A DNA stretch of 34,942 nucleotides from Gammaproteobacteria bacterium (GCA_025357915.1 JANYLH010000022.1:1-34942), one strand, 5' to 3'; shown: positions 17,823-26,319, numbered from the stretch's first letter. Notes: generated by a model not told the origin, from the letters alone. Made by a program: numbers and translations.

Positions 17823-17855
17823 GATCGCGCGCTGACAGGGGAGATTTTTTCAGGC

Positions 17856-20015
17856 ATGAATTCCGTCGTGAAACTCGAACAAAAAGATGTCAACGCGATT
17901 CCCTTCCAGGAAGCCTCGCTCGATATCTGGGACCAGAAGTACCGCCTGACCGCCAAGGATGGCACGCCCATCGATGGCTCGATGGACGATACCTACAAGC
18001 GCGTCGCGCGCGCGCTGGCCGATGTCGAGCGCACGGAACTGCGCGAGCCGTGGTATGAGCGGTTCCTGTGGGCGCTGCGGCACGGCGCGATTCCGGCCGG
18101 CCGCGTCATCAGCAACGCGGGCGCGCTCGAGCACAAGCCGGCCACCTCGACCATCAACTGCACGGTCTCGGGCACGATCCGCGACTCGATGAACGACATC
18201 CTCGGCAAGGTGCACGAGGCCGGGCTGACGCTCAAGGCCGGCTGCGGCATCGGCTACGAGTTCTCGACGCTCCGGCCGCGCGGCGCCTATGTTTCCGGCG
18301 CCGGCGCCTACACCTCCGGACCGCTGTCGTTCATGGATATCTACGACAAGATGTGTTTCACAGTGTCCTCGGCTGGCGGCCGGCGCGGCGCGCAGATGGG
18401 CACCTTTGATATCGGCCACCCGGACGCGATGGATTTCATCCGCGCCAAGCGCGAGAACGGCCGCCTGCGGCAATTCAACCTGTCGCTGCTGGTCACCGAC
18501 GAGTTCATGCAGGCGGTGCGCGAGGATCGCGAGTGGCGCCTGGCGTTTCCGATTTCGCAGAGCGAATTCACCGCCGCGGAAGCCGAGCTCCGTCCGCAGC
18601 TCGACGACCCTGAAAAATTCGTGTGGCGCGAATGGCCAGTGCACGAGGGCTACGTCGTCAACGCCGCCGGGCTGGTCGCTTGCCGCGTCTACAAGAAACT
18701 GCCGGCGCGGCGCATGTGGGACGTCACCATGTCCTCCACCTACGATTTCGCCGAGCCGGGCTTCATCCTGATCGACCGTGTCAACGAGATGAACAACAAC
18801 TGGTGGTGCGAGAGTATCCGCGCCACCAATCCCTGCGGCGAGCAGCCGTTGCCGCCCTACGGTTCCTGCCTGCTCGGTTCCGTGAACCTGACGCGCTTCG
18901 TGCGCGACCCGTTCACGGCGCAGGCGCACTTCGACTGGGAGGAGTATCGCGAGGTGGTGCGTGTGTTCACGCGCGCGCTCGACAACGTGGTCGAGATCAA
19001 CGGCCTGCCGCTCGAGCAGCAGCGCGGGGAAATCACGCGCAAGCGCCGCCACGGCATGGGGTACCTGGGGCTGGGCTCGACGATTTCACTGCTGGGGATG
19101 AAATACGGCTCGGCCGAATCGGTGCAGTTCACCGAGGACGTGTCGCGCGAGATGGCGTTGGCCGGCTGGGAAGCCGGACTCGAACTGGCGCGCGAGAAGG
19201 GCCCGGCGCCGATCATGAACGAAGAGTTCACGGTCACGCAGGAAATGCTGCGCAAGCGCCCGGAGATGGAGCGCGAAGGCTGGAAGCCGGGCGCGAAGAT
19301 TCCAGGCAGGCTTCTGCACGCGCGCTACAGCCGCTACATGCAGCGTATCGCTGGCGTGGCGCCGCAGCTGGTCGAGCAGCTTGCGCAGGTGGGCGCGCGC
19401 TTCACGCACCATTCCTCGATCGCGCCGACCGGCACCATTTCACTGTCGCTCGCCAACAATGCCAGCAACGGCATCGAGCCTTCGTTCGCGCACCATTACT
19501 CCCGCAACGTGATCCGCGCCGGCCGCAAGAGCAAGGAAACGATCAACGTGTTCTCGTTCGATCTGCTCGCCTACCGCGAGCTGGTCAACCAGCGCGCCAT
19601 GCCGGGCGCCACCAGCGCCGCCGAATCGTTGCCGGAATACTTCACCACCGCCGACGGCGTCTCGCCGCGCCAGCACGTCGATATCCAGGCCGCCGCGCAG
19701 AAGTGGGTCGATTCCTCGATTTCCAAGACCGCGAACATACCGACCGATTTCCCCTACGAGCAGTTCAAGGACATCTATCTCTACGCCCACGAAATGGGTC
19801 TGAAGGGCTGTACCACCTTCCGTTTCAATCCCGAGGCGCACACCGGCGTGCTGGTCAATGAAAAGGACCTGCAGAACACGACCTATGTGTTCACGCTGGA
19901 AGATGGCACCGAGCTGGAGGTGCGCGGCAACGAGCAGATCGAGTACGACGGCGAACAGCACAGCGCCGCCAATCTGTTCGACGCCCTGAAAGAAGGCTAC
20001 TACGGGAAACTGTGA
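17856..20015 (+). CDS. nrdJ: Class II (adenosylcobalamin-dependent) ribonucleotide reductase, large part NrdJa
   Basis: Reduces ribonucleotides to deoxyribonucleotides using an adenosylcobalamin-derived radical, with or without oxygen. The protein is 719 aa. Visible active-site features are Cys102 in STINCTVSG, NLSLLVTDEFM, the finger-loop NPCGE (N325, C327, E329) followed by QPLPPYGSCLLGSVNL, and the phosphate-binding PTGTISLSLANNASNG. The C-terminal redox cysteines are not here but in the following gene, as in the split NrdJa/NrdJb enzyme of Pseudomonas aeruginosa. The ATG at 17856 has GGGGAG about 12 bases upstream; the frame is open further upstream without family similarity. nrdJb follows immediately. 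Confidence 0.96.
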   Translation: MNSVVKLEQKDVNAIPFQEASLDIWDQKYRLTAKDGTPIDGSMDDTYKRVARALADVERTELREPWYERFLWALRHGAIPAGRVISNAGALEHKPATSTINCTVSGTIRDSMNDILGKVHEAGLTLKAGCGIGYEFSTLRPRGAYVSGAGAYTSGPLSFMDIYDKMCFTVSSAGGRRGAQMGTFDIGHPDAMDFIRAKRENGRLRQFNLSLLVTDEFMQAVREDREWRLAFPISQSEFTAAEAELRPQLDDPEKFVWREWPVHEGYVVNAAGLVACRVYKKLPARRMWDVTMSSTYDFAEPGFILIDRVNEMNNNWWCESIRATNPCGEQPLPPYGSCLLGSVNLTRFVRDPFTAQAHFDWEEYREVVRVFTRALDNVVEINGLPLEQQRGEITRKRRHGMGYLGLGSTISLLGMKYGSAESVQFTEDVSREMALAGWEAGLELAREKGPAPIMNEEFTVTQEMLRKRPEMEREGWKPGAKIPGRLLHARYSRYMQRIAGVAPQLVEQLAQVGARFTHHSSIAPTGTISLSLANNASNGIEPSFAHHYSRNVIRAGRKSKETINVFSFDLLAYRELVNQRAMPGATSAAESLPEYFTTADGVSPRQHVDIQAAAQKWVDSSISKTANIPTDFPYEQFKDIYLYAHEMGLKGCTTFRFNPEAHTGVLVNEKDLQNTTYVFTLEDGTELEVRGNEQIEYDGEQHSAANLFDALKEGYYGKL

Positions 20016-20017
20016 AC

Positions 20018-20743
20018 ATGACCACGCATATCAACAAGCGCATCGTGAAGTTCCGGGTCCGCAGGCCCGAGGATGCGGCGCAGGCCGCGGCCGCCAAGGC
20101 CGCCGCGGAAATCGGCATGAGCACCCATCGGGACGGTCACCGCTCCAAGGTGATCGAACTGCACGAGAAGATCGAGCGCCCGGAGATGCTGATCGGCTCG
20201 ACCTACAAGATCAAGACGCCGGTGACCGATCACGCCATGTACGTCACCATCAACGACATCCTGCTCAACGAGGACACCGACTACGAGCGGCGCCAGCCCT
20301 TCGAGATCTTCATCAATTCGAAGAACCTCGATCACTTCCAGTGGATCGTGGCGCTGACGCGCATCATCTCGGCGGTGTTCCGCAAGGGTGGCGACGTCAC
20401 CTTCATGGTCGACGAGCTCAAGGCGGTGTTCGATCCGCGCGGCGGCTACTGGCAGCCGGGCGGCAAGTTCATGCCCTCGATCATCGCCGAGCTCGGCTAC
20501 GTCATCGAGAAGCACCTGCAGTCGATCGGCCTGTTGCGCAAGCCCGAACTCGACGTACACCAGAAAAAGCTCGTCGACGAGAAGCGCGCCGAGTATGAGG
20601 CGCGCAGGAAGCAGCAGGATGCCTTCGCCAAGTCGCATTTTCCCGAGGGCGCGCAGCTGTGCGTCAAGTGCAGCACCGCGGCGGTCGTGCTGATGGACGG
20701 CTGCCAGACCTGCCTGAACTGCGGCGAGTCGAAATGCGGATGA
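20018..20743 (+). CDS. nrdJb: Class II ribonucleotide reductase C-terminal part NrdJb (TSCPD domain)
   Basis: Second half of the split class II reductase, 241 aa. The middle carries the TSCPD-type domain (NLDHFQWIVALTRIISAVFR, AELGYVIEKHLQSIGLL). The C-terminus has a zinc-ribbon-like cysteine cluster (CVKC, then CQTCLNCGESKCG at the very end) that probably relays electrons from thioredoxin to the active site of NrdJa. ATG 20018 lies two bases after the nrdJa stop. An in-frame GTG at 20012 overlaps that stop by four bases and is an alternative that would couple translation. A strong terminator follows. Confidence 0.93.
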   Translation: MTTHINKRIVKFRVRRPEDAAQAAAAKAAAEIGMSTHRDGHRSKVIELHEKIERPEMLIGSTYKIKTPVTDHAMYVTINDILLNEDTDYERRQPFEIFINSKNLDHFQWIVALTRIISAVFRKGGDVTFMVDELKAVFDPRGGYWQPGGKFMPSIIAELGYVIEKHLQSIGLLRKPELDVHQKKLVDEKRAEYEARRKQQDAFAKSHFPEGAQLCVKCSTAAVVLMDGCQTCLNCGESKCG

Positions 20744-20800
20744 TCAGCTACGCTCAACCAACCAGCTGATCGCGCGGCTCCCGCCAGGGCGCCGCGATTG

Positions 20801-20837
20801 ACGGGAAGCGCGCTCGCTGCCGCTTCCCGTTTTTTTT
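20801..20837 (+). terminator. Rho-independent terminator of nrdJa-nrdJb
   Basis: Perfect ten-base arms, ACGGGAAGCG (20801-20810) and CGCTTCCCGT (20821-20830), enclose a ten-base loop and are followed by an unbroken T-run to 20837. It stands 58 bp after the nrdJb stop and before the mltD-like gene. Confidence 0.93.
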
Positions 20838-20894
20838 GGGGAATGTTGAAGCCCGCCGCGTCCCGCGGCATGTATCTGTGATATCTATCCGCCG

Positions 20895-22943
20895 ATGAAG
20901 ACCTGGTTGCTCCCACTGCTGTTGCTGCTCCCGTCATGCGCCGCGGCGGCACCCGCGGCCATGCCTGAGCCGGCGGAGCTCGAGCCGGACGTCCGCTTCT
21001 GGATGCGGGTTTACAGCGAGATCACGACCAACGAGGGCTTCATCCACGACCAGCGCGATCTCGGGGTCGTCTACCAGACGCTGCATTTTGATCCGGGGCT
21101 CCCGCCGCGCATGCGCGAGCAGCAGGTCACGGCGGCACGCGAACGCTATCAGGCCATGTTGCGGCGCCTGGGGACCGGCGCCGCGCCGCAGGACGCCGAC
21201 GAACAGCGCGTCAGCGGGCTGTGGCCGGGCGCCCCCGCGGAGCGGCTGGCGCAGGCGGCGGACGACGTGCGCTTCCAGCTCGGCCAGGCGGACCGGTTCC
21301 GCGCGGGGCTCAGGCGCGCCGGCGCCTGGGAAGAGCACATCTGGCAGACCCTGGCGGCGCAAGGCCTGCCGCCGGAGATCGCCGCGCTCCCGCATGTCGA
21401 GTCCTCGTTCCAGCCTGCCGCCATGTCGAAGGCCGGGGCCGCCGGACTGTGGCAGTTCATCCGCTCGACCGGACGACGCTACCTGCGCATCGACCGGGCG
21501 GTGGACGAGCGCCTCGATCCATACCGCTCGACCGAGGCCGCCGCGCAGCTGCTGGCCTACAACTACCGGTTGCTGGGCACCTGGCCGCTGGCGATCACCG
21601 CCTACAACCACGGCGCGGAGGGCATGCGCCGGGCGCGCGAGCAGGTCGGCAGCGACGATATCGTGCAGATCGTGCGCCATTACCGGAGCCCCAGTTTCGG
21701 CTTCGCTTCACGCAACTATTACGCCTCATTCCTGGCGGCACTCCGCCTTGATCGCGACCCCGGCCGGTATTTCGGCGCGCTGCAGCGCGAAGCGGCCGCG
21801 GCTTCGCAGGAAGTGCCGCTCGACGCGCCGGCGCGCGCCGACGCCCTGGCGGCGGTGTTCCAGCTCAACCGCGAGACCCTGCGCGCGCTCAATCCGGCGC
21901 TGCGCGCGGCGGTCTGGAACCTGCAGCAGCCGGTGCCGCGTGGCTACCGCCTGCGGCTCCCGGCGGGCCTGACGGTTTGGAGCGGCAAGGCGCTGGCCGA
22001 GCGGCTGGCTGGCACGACGCGCCCGTCCGAGCTGGTGGCGGCAGCGCGTGCCGGCGAAGGGCGGCGCGCGAACCGCGTGAGCCGCGCGGCGACCGTGCCC
22101 GCTGCCGGGGCGGTGGCTGTGCTGCCCGGTGGCGGCGGGCCGCGCACCCGCGGCGTGCAGAGCGCCGCGGAACTGGCGGCGGCAGCGGCGGCCTACAACG
22201 CGAGCTACATCGTGCGCGAGGGCGACACGCTGGCAATGATCGCCGTGCAGACGGGCGTCGAACCGGTGACGCTGATGCAGATGAACGGACTGCGCGACAA
22301 CGATCACATCTACGAGGGCCAGCGGCTCGCGCTGGCGGCGGCTTCCGGGCATGCCACCGCGGACGCGCTGCTCGCGGCGCAGGCCGTCGAGGAGGAACGG
22401 GCGGACGAAGCCCTGGCCGAACTGGCGCGCACCCGCATCGAGCCGGTGCTGAGCGCCGCGCAGGCGCAGGCGCAAGGTCCGGCGCTGATCGCCGACGAGA
22501 GCGCCCCGCCGTCGGCCGATCCGCTCGACTACAGCGTCGCCAGCGACGGCACGGTGGTGGTGGTGGCGGCCGAAACCATCGGCCATTATGCCGACTGGCT
22601 CGGGGTCACGGCCTCGAGCCTGCGTGCCCTGAACCGCATGCGCGGGCGCAGCAGCGTGCGTATCGGGGGCCGTTTCAAGCTGGCCTTTGCCCGGGTACCG
22701 CGCGAGCAGTTCGAGCAGCGGCGCCGTGAATATCACCAGCGCCTGCAGACCGAATACTTCGCGGCGCACCGCATCACGGGGAGCGATACCTACCTGGCGC
22801 GCCGTGGCGATTCGCTGTGGAGCGTGACCCGGCGCGGCTCGCTCCCGGTCTGGCTCCTGGAGCAGTACAACCCGGACGTGGATTTCGCCGCGCTGCGGCC
22901 GGGGACGCAGATCGTGTTGCCCCGGGTCGAGGACGTTTCATAG
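20895..22943 (+). CDS. mltD: MltD-like lytic murein transglycosylase with LysM repeats
   Basis: Cleaves the MurNAc-GlcNAc bond of peptidoglycan, forming 1,6-anhydro ends, in the periplasm. It is 682 aa. A hydrophobic signal peptide ends near LPSCAAAA; the Cys is lipobox-like but has Pro at -2, so lipidation is doubtful. The SLT catalytic domain (about 145-290) has Glu169 in LPHVESSFQ, then SKAGAAGLWQFI and LAITAYNHGAEG. LysM repeats occur at about 437-480 (clear), 545-598 (degenerate) and 630-676 (clear), for binding glycan. The linker between catalytic domain and first LysM is Ala- and Arg-rich. E. coli MltD is shorter (about 450 aa) with two LysM repeats. The L,D-transpeptidase gene is 68 bp downstream. 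Confidence 0.93.
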   Translation: MKTWLLPLLLLLPSCAAAAPAAMPEPAELEPDVRFWMRVYSEITTNEGFIHDQRDLGVVYQTLHFDPGLPPRMREQQVTAARERYQAMLRRLGTGAAPQDADEQRVSGLWPGAPAERLAQAADDVRFQLGQADRFRAGLRRAGAWEEHIWQTLAAQGLPPEIAALPHVESSFQPAAMSKAGAAGLWQFIRSTGRRYLRIDRAVDERLDPYRSTEAAAQLLAYNYRLLGTWPLAITAYNHGAEGMRRAREQVGSDDIVQIVRHYRSPSFGFASRNYYASFLAALRLDRDPGRYFGALQREAAAASQEVPLDAPARADALAAVFQLNRETLRALNPALRAAVWNLQQPVPRGYRLRLPAGLTVWSGKALAERLAGTTRPSELVAAARAGEGRRANRVSRAATVPAAGAVAVLPGGGGPRTRGVQSAAELAAAAAAYNASYIVREGDTLAMIAVQTGVEPVTLMQMNGLRDNDHIYEGQRLALAAASGHATADALLAAQAVEEERADEALAELARTRIEPVLSAAQAQAQGPALIADESAPPSADPLDYSVASDGTVVVVAAETIGHYADWLGVTASSLRALNRMRGRSSVRIGGRFKLAFARVPREQFEQRRREYHQRLQTEYFAAHRITGSDTYLARRGDSLWSVTRRGSLPVWLLEQYNPDVDFAALRPGTQIVLPRVEDVS

Positions 22944-22998
22944 GGCCGGTGCACGCGCCTGTGACGCCTGCACGGTCGCGGATCGAGCCCGCCGCCCC

Positions 22999-23004
22999 TA
23001 TAAT
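22999..23004 (+). promoter_or_regulatory. -10 box placing the transcript start at the ldt ATG
   Basis: A perfect TATAAT ends seven bases before the ATG at 23012, so transcription would begin at or next to the A of the start codon and give a leaderless mRNA. No clear -35 hexamer is visible. Confidence 0.4.
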
Positions 23005-23011
23005 TGCCGCC

Positions 23012-23569
23012 ATGACGCGCCGCCTGTGCATCGCCCTCGCGCTCTGTGCCGCCTCTGTGGCCGCGGCCGGCCCCGGCGTGAACAGCAGCATCGTGGCGGG
23101 CGTCGCCGAAGGCGGCACCCGCGGGTTCGAGCCGGCCGAACTGCCCGCGGCCGATCGCGCCGTGGTGCGCAAATCCGAGCGGCGGCTGTACCTGCTGAAG
23201 GACGGCGGCGTGGTGCGCAGCTACCGCGTCGCGCTCGGCCTGGTGCCCGAGGGCAGCAAGGAGCGCGCCGGCGATTTCCGCACGCCCGAAGGCGTCTACC
23301 AGCTGACCCATCGAAACTCCCGCAGTGATTACTTCCTGTCGATCCAGGTCTCGTACCCGAATGCGACGGACCTGCAGCGCGCGCGCCGCAACCGCTGGCA
23401 GGCGGGCGGCTCGATCATGGTGCACGGCTGGCCCAACAGCCTGCGTCACCCGCCCGATTACTACGCCACGGCGGACTGGACCGACGGCTGCATCGCCATG
23501 TCCAACGCCGACATGGTCGAATTCTGGCTGTTGACCCATGACAACATGCCGATCGAGATCCGGCCCTAG
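23012..23569 (+). CDS. Periplasmic L,D-transpeptidase (YkuD domain)
   Basis: A 185-aa protein with signal peptide MTRRLCIALALCAASVAAA. The YkuD domain runs from about residue 47 to the end: KSERRLYLLKDG and YRVALGLVPEGSKERAGDFRT near its start, then the catalytic His138 (MVHGW) and Cys160 in the DWTDGCIAMSN signature. Such enzymes form 3-3 crosslinks in peptidoglycan or attach proteins to it; which of these applies cannot be told. It lies between a lytic transglycosylase and ppnN on the same strand. There is no evident Shine-Dalgarno sequence, consistent with the -10 box just upstream and leaderless initiation. Confidence 0.92.
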   Translation: MTRRLCIALALCAASVAAAGPGVNSSIVAGVAEGGTRGFEPAELPAADRAVVRKSERRLYLLKDGGVVRSYRVALGLVPEGSKERAGDFRTPEGVYQLTHRNSRSDYFLSIQVSYPNATDLQRARRNRWQAGGSIMVHGWPNSLRHPPDYYATADWTDGCIAMSNADMVEFWLLTHDNMPIEIRP

Positions 23570-23610
23570 CGCCGGTCAGCGCGTTCGCCCGCCCGCCCGC
23601 ATCGAACACC

Positions 23611-24996
23611 ATGGAAACCAGTGTCGTCATACCCGACGCCGTCGACGCCCGCGTCGGCCCGCGCGGGAGCCTCGAGAACCTGTCGCAGGCTGAGATCGCC
23701 AAGCTCCTCGATACCAGCGCCCAGGGCCTGTATCCGCTGTTTCGCAGCTGCGCGCTCGCGGTACTCAACGCCGGGAGCGACAGCGACGACGCCCACGAGA
23801 TCTTCGAGCGCTACGCCGCCTTCACGGTGCAGATCGTGCGCCACGCCTGGGGCATCAAGCTGCAGATCGCCAACGCGCCGGCCGCGGCCTTCGTCGACGG
23901 CGAGATGATCCGCGGCATCAAGGAGCACCTGTTCGCGGTGCTGCGCGATGTGATCTACACCGCCAACGAAATCGTCGGCAATGGCCGGCTCGACCGGGGC
24001 GATCCGGCCTCGATCACCAACGCGGTATTCCACATCCTGCGCAACGCCCGGGTGCTCGATTTCAAGGCCCGGCCCAATCTCGTGGTCTGCTGGGGCGGGC
24101 ATTCGATCGGCGAGGGCGAGTACCAGTACACCAAGAAGGTCGGTTACGAGCTCGGGCTGCGCGCGCTCGACGTGTGCACGGGCTGTGGGCCCGGGGCCAT
24201 GAAGGGGCCGATGAAGGGCGCGACCATCGCCCACGCCAAGCAGCGCATCGCCAACGGCCGTTACCTCGGGGTGACCGAACCGGGGATCATCGCCGCCGAG
24301 CCGCCCAACGCCATCGTCAACCAGCTGGTCATCATGCCGGACATCGAGATGCGCCTGGAGGCCTTCCTTCGCCTGGCGCACGGCATCGTGGTGTTCCCGG
24401 GCGGCGTAGGTACGGCGGAGGAGATTCTCTATCTGCTGGGCGTCCTGCTCGAGCCTGCCAACGCGGGCCTGCCGTTGCCCGTGGTGCTGACCGGGCCGCG
24501 CGAGAGCGCCGCCTGGTTCGAACAGCTGTCCGCTTTCATCGAAGGGACGCTCGGACCCGCGGCGCTGGCGCGACTGACCTTCATCATGGACGATCCGGCC
24601 GCGGTGGCCCGCCACATGGTGAAATCCTTCGAAGCGGTGCGCGAGTTCCGCCGCGCGCGCAACGATTCCTACAACTTCAACTGGCTGCTGGAAGTGCCGC
24701 CCTCGCTCCAGCTGCCCTTCGAGCCCACGCACGCGAGCATGCGCGCGCTTGACCTGCGCCGCGGCCGGCCGGCGCATGAACTGGCCGCCGACCTGCGCCG
24801 CGCGTTCTCCGGCATCGTCGCCGGCAACGTAAAACAGCACGGTGTCGAGGCCATCGCCCGCCACGGCCCCTATGAGCTCGCGGGCGACCCGGCGGTGATG
24901 AAGCTGCTGGACCGGCTGCTGGCGGCCTTCGTGCAGCAGCAGCGCATGAAGCTGCCCGGGAGCCGCTACCAGCCCTGCTATCGCCTCGCCGGCTGA
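23611..24996 (+). CDS. ppnN: Nucleotide 5'-monophosphate nucleosidase PpnN (LOG family)
   Basis: Hydrolyses purine and pyrimidine NMPs to the base and ribose 5-phosphate; in E. coli PpnN (YgdH) is stimulated by (p)ppGpp. The protein is 461 aa against 454 in E. coli. The central lysine-decarboxylase-like Rossmann domain shows VCWGGHSIGEGEYQYTKKVG, GCGPGAMKGPMKGA (191-204) and the diagnostic PGGVGTAEE (263-271), flanked by the extra N- and C-terminal domains that separate PpnN from short cytokinin-type LOG proteins. The gene begins 41 bp after the L,D-transpeptidase stop and may share its transcript. Confidence 0.95.
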   Translation: METSVVIPDAVDARVGPRGSLENLSQAEIAKLLDTSAQGLYPLFRSCALAVLNAGSDSDDAHEIFERYAAFTVQIVRHAWGIKLQIANAPAAAFVDGEMIRGIKEHLFAVLRDVIYTANEIVGNGRLDRGDPASITNAVFHILRNARVLDFKARPNLVVCWGGHSIGEGEYQYTKKVGYELGLRALDVCTGCGPGAMKGPMKGATIAHAKQRIANGRYLGVTEPGIIAAEPPNAIVNQLVIMPDIEMRLEAFLRLAHGIVVFPGGVGTAEEILYLLGVLLEPANAGLPLPVVLTGPRESAAWFEQLSAFIEGTLGPAALARLTFIMDDPAAVARHMVKSFEAVREFRRARNDSYNFNWLLEVPPSLQLPFEPTHASMRALDLRRGRPAHELAADLRRAFSGIVAGNVKQHGVEAIARHGPYELAGDPAVMKLLDRLLAAFVQQQRMKLPGSRYQPCYRLAG

Positions 24997-25113
24997 AATC
25001 AGCGCTGTGGCTTGCGATGCATTACGCGGGTTAAGCACGCGCGGTTGTGACCCAGTTCCTCACCGGCCAAAAGGGACCGTCGTACCCTTCAGGCAGACTA
25101 AAGGTGAGCGCAC

Positions 25114-25338
25114 ATGAGCAAGACCGATCCACCGTTGCGACCGGAGCGCGGCAACAACGCCGCTGATGGTGCCCCCGCCCCCGAAGGCGGTGCCGAGGCC
25201 TACGCGCGCTGGCTCCAGCACATGCAGCGCACCCGCGGCCGCCACGCGGCCATCACCCGCAATCTCTACACCTGGTCGAATTACAAGAGTTGGGCGGACA
25301 AGGTCCGCACCTCCTGGGATCCTGACTCAGGCAAATAG
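25114..25338 (+). CDS. Small hypothetical protein (74 aa)
   Basis: Not recognised. The ATG at 25114 is preceded by AAGGTGAG, a fair ribosome-binding site. The first 25 residues are hydrophilic and look disordered (Pro, Gly, Ala, Glu). The rest is rich in aromatic and basic residues (YARWLQHMQRTRGRH, NLYTWSNYKSWADKVRTSWD) and could be a small helical domain. No signal peptide or membrane segment. Its last 12 bases overlap the 3' end of the convergent ParA gene. The sharp change to a Trp/Tyr/Arg-rich half, and the start signal, argue for a real gene. Confidence 0.6.
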   Translation: MSKTDPPLRPERGNNAADGAPAPEGGAEAYARWLQHMQRTRGRHAAITRNLYTWSNYKSWADKVRTSWDPDSGK

Positions 25339-26040
25339 CGCCGGGCCGTCCGCCACGCTCTGCCCGCCTGGACCCACCGCCGCCGCATGGCCGGAAGGCT
25401 CGTCGAGCCACGCCAGGACCTGCGCCCAGGCTTCCAGATCTTCGCTCACCTGGTAGTGCTTCATTTCGTGCAGGCCCAGCCCCAGCTCGGCGCCACGCAC
25501 ATAATTCTGCGAATCGCGGATCGTGGCGATGATCGGGATATCGAGCGTACCCAGGAACCGCGTCAGCGACTGGTACATGCGGGTGTTGCGGCGCACGCGA
25601 TTGGCGATGATGGCGAGCCGGTTGTCGGCGCGCTTCACCTTGGCTACCAGCAGCAGGCTCGTGATGCAGCGCGCGCAGGCGTGGATATCGATGTCAGAGG
25701 GCAGCACCGGCACCAGGATCTTGTCCGCGCTGGCCGTCAGTTCCGGCATCTCCGTGGCGCCGATCGCCGCCGGCGTGTCGACGATCACCCGCCCCGTGCC
25801 GTCCGGGATCCGCAGCTGGAAGGCGCGCGTCACGCGGCTGTCCTTCTCGTGCGCGTTGATCAGGTGGATCGGCGCCTGGCTGGCCTGACGCTTGCGCACC
25901 CAGCGCGACGCCGAGCCCTGCGGGTCGAAATCCATGAGCGTCGGCCGCTCGCCCCGCAGCGCGTAGTAGCTCGCCAGGTTGATGGCGATCGTCGTCTTGC
26001 CTGACCCGCCCTTGGGGTTGAGGACGACGATCCGCTGCAT
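25327..26040 (-). CDS. ParA-family ATPase (orphan)
   Basis: Deviant Walker-type ATPase of the ParA/MinD/Soj group, 237 aa from the ATG at 26040. That start has GAGG eight bases upstream; the alternative ATG at 26046 is too close to it. The N-terminus carries the deviant Walker A motif NPKGGSGKTT with the signature first lysine. The Walker A' block is MDFDPQGSASRW and the Walker B-like strand is VIVDTPAAIG. There is no ParB gene or parS-like site nearby, so a role in chromosome partitioning is not supported; orphan ParAs often position other cargo such as chemotaxis clusters or carboxysomes. The C-terminus is Gly/Ala-rich. Confidence 0.9.
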   Translation of the reverse strand: MQRIVVLNPKGGSGKTTIAINLASYYALRGERPTLMDFDPQGSASRWVRKRQASQAPIHLINAHEKDSRVTRAFQLRIPDGTGRVIVDTPAAIGATEMPELTASADKILVPVLPSDIDIHACARCITSLLLVAKVKRADNRLAIIANRVRRNTRMYQSLTRFLGTLDIPIIATIRDSQNYVRGAELGLGLHEMKHYQVSEDLEAWAQVLAWLDEPSGHAAAVGPGGQSVADGPALFA

Positions 26041-26214
26041 GGTCATAACCTCGGGGCGGAACCAACCGCTTTATGTCCGGAACAGTGAGCGTACGCAGCG
26101 CCGCGCAGCGCCGCAAGCGCCGCGGCACCGAAAAGTACTCCGCGCTGTGAGGCGCAGCACGGCGAGCGCGCGCCGCGCCTTCTACGATGAGTGACATCTG
26201 CCAAGGAAGCCCCC

Positions 26215-26295
26215 GTGGAAGTATTCCTGCTGCTCTGGGACGAAATGGATGACTGGTTCGCCGCCGCCCGACACGTGCTGGGAACCCTGACTTGA
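26215..26295 (+). CDS. Possible 26-aa micro-protein upstream of htpG
   Basis: GTG start at 26215 with a good AAGGAA ribosome-binding site six bases upstream, and TGA stop at 26293-26295. The predicted peptide starts MEVFLLLWDEMDDWFAAARH and is amphipathic: a hydrophobic head, then an acidic patch, then an Ala-rich helix. The stop overlaps the -35 region of the htpG heat-shock promoter. No family is recognised. The length alone is not evidence; the ribosome-binding site and composition are the only support. Confidence 0.35.
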   Translation: MEVFLLLWDEMDDWFAAARHVLGTLT

Positions 26296-26319
26296 TTTAA
26301 GGGGCGCCGAGCCCCATAA
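26291..26319 (+). promoter_or_regulatory. Sigma-32 heat-shock promoter of htpG
   Basis: CTTGATT (26291-26297; consensus CTTGAAA) and CCCCATAA (26312-26319; consensus CCCCATnT) are separated by 14 bp, the preferred RpoH spacing. The start would be near 26326, about 40 nt before the htpG ATG. htpG is a classic RpoH target, so motif and gene agree. Confidence 0.8.

Larger units (their letters stand above)
17443..17855. other. 413-bp divergent regulatory region, hsp20 / nrdJa
   Basis: No credible gene. It holds, from left to right: the hsp20 leader and candidate heat-shock promoter (17490-17520); three GATATT(T) repeats at 17579-17584, 17585-17591 and 17602-17608; a T8 run (17623-17630) followed by the small hairpin GCCGCAC-C-GTGCGGC (17631-17645); an AT-rich stretch 17646-17660 that could be a -10 or UP element; the NrdR-like box at 17751-17766; and the nrdJ leader hairpin at 17793-17822. 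It is distinctly more AT-rich in its middle than the flanking genes. No cobalamin riboswitch B12 box was found. Confidence 0.6.

Noticed and set aside
17656-17855. Cobalamin riboswitch before the B12-dependent reductase
   Set aside because: No B12-box sequence was found. Only a simple GC-rich hairpin is present.
25069-25088. AAGGG-N9-CCCTT hairpin after ppnN as a terminator
   Set aside because: Short stem and no T-run after it.
25979-26194. 71-codon plus-strand frame opposite the ParA start
   Set aside because: It is largely antisense to the ParA N-terminus and leader, with Arg/Ala-rich composition and no start signal.
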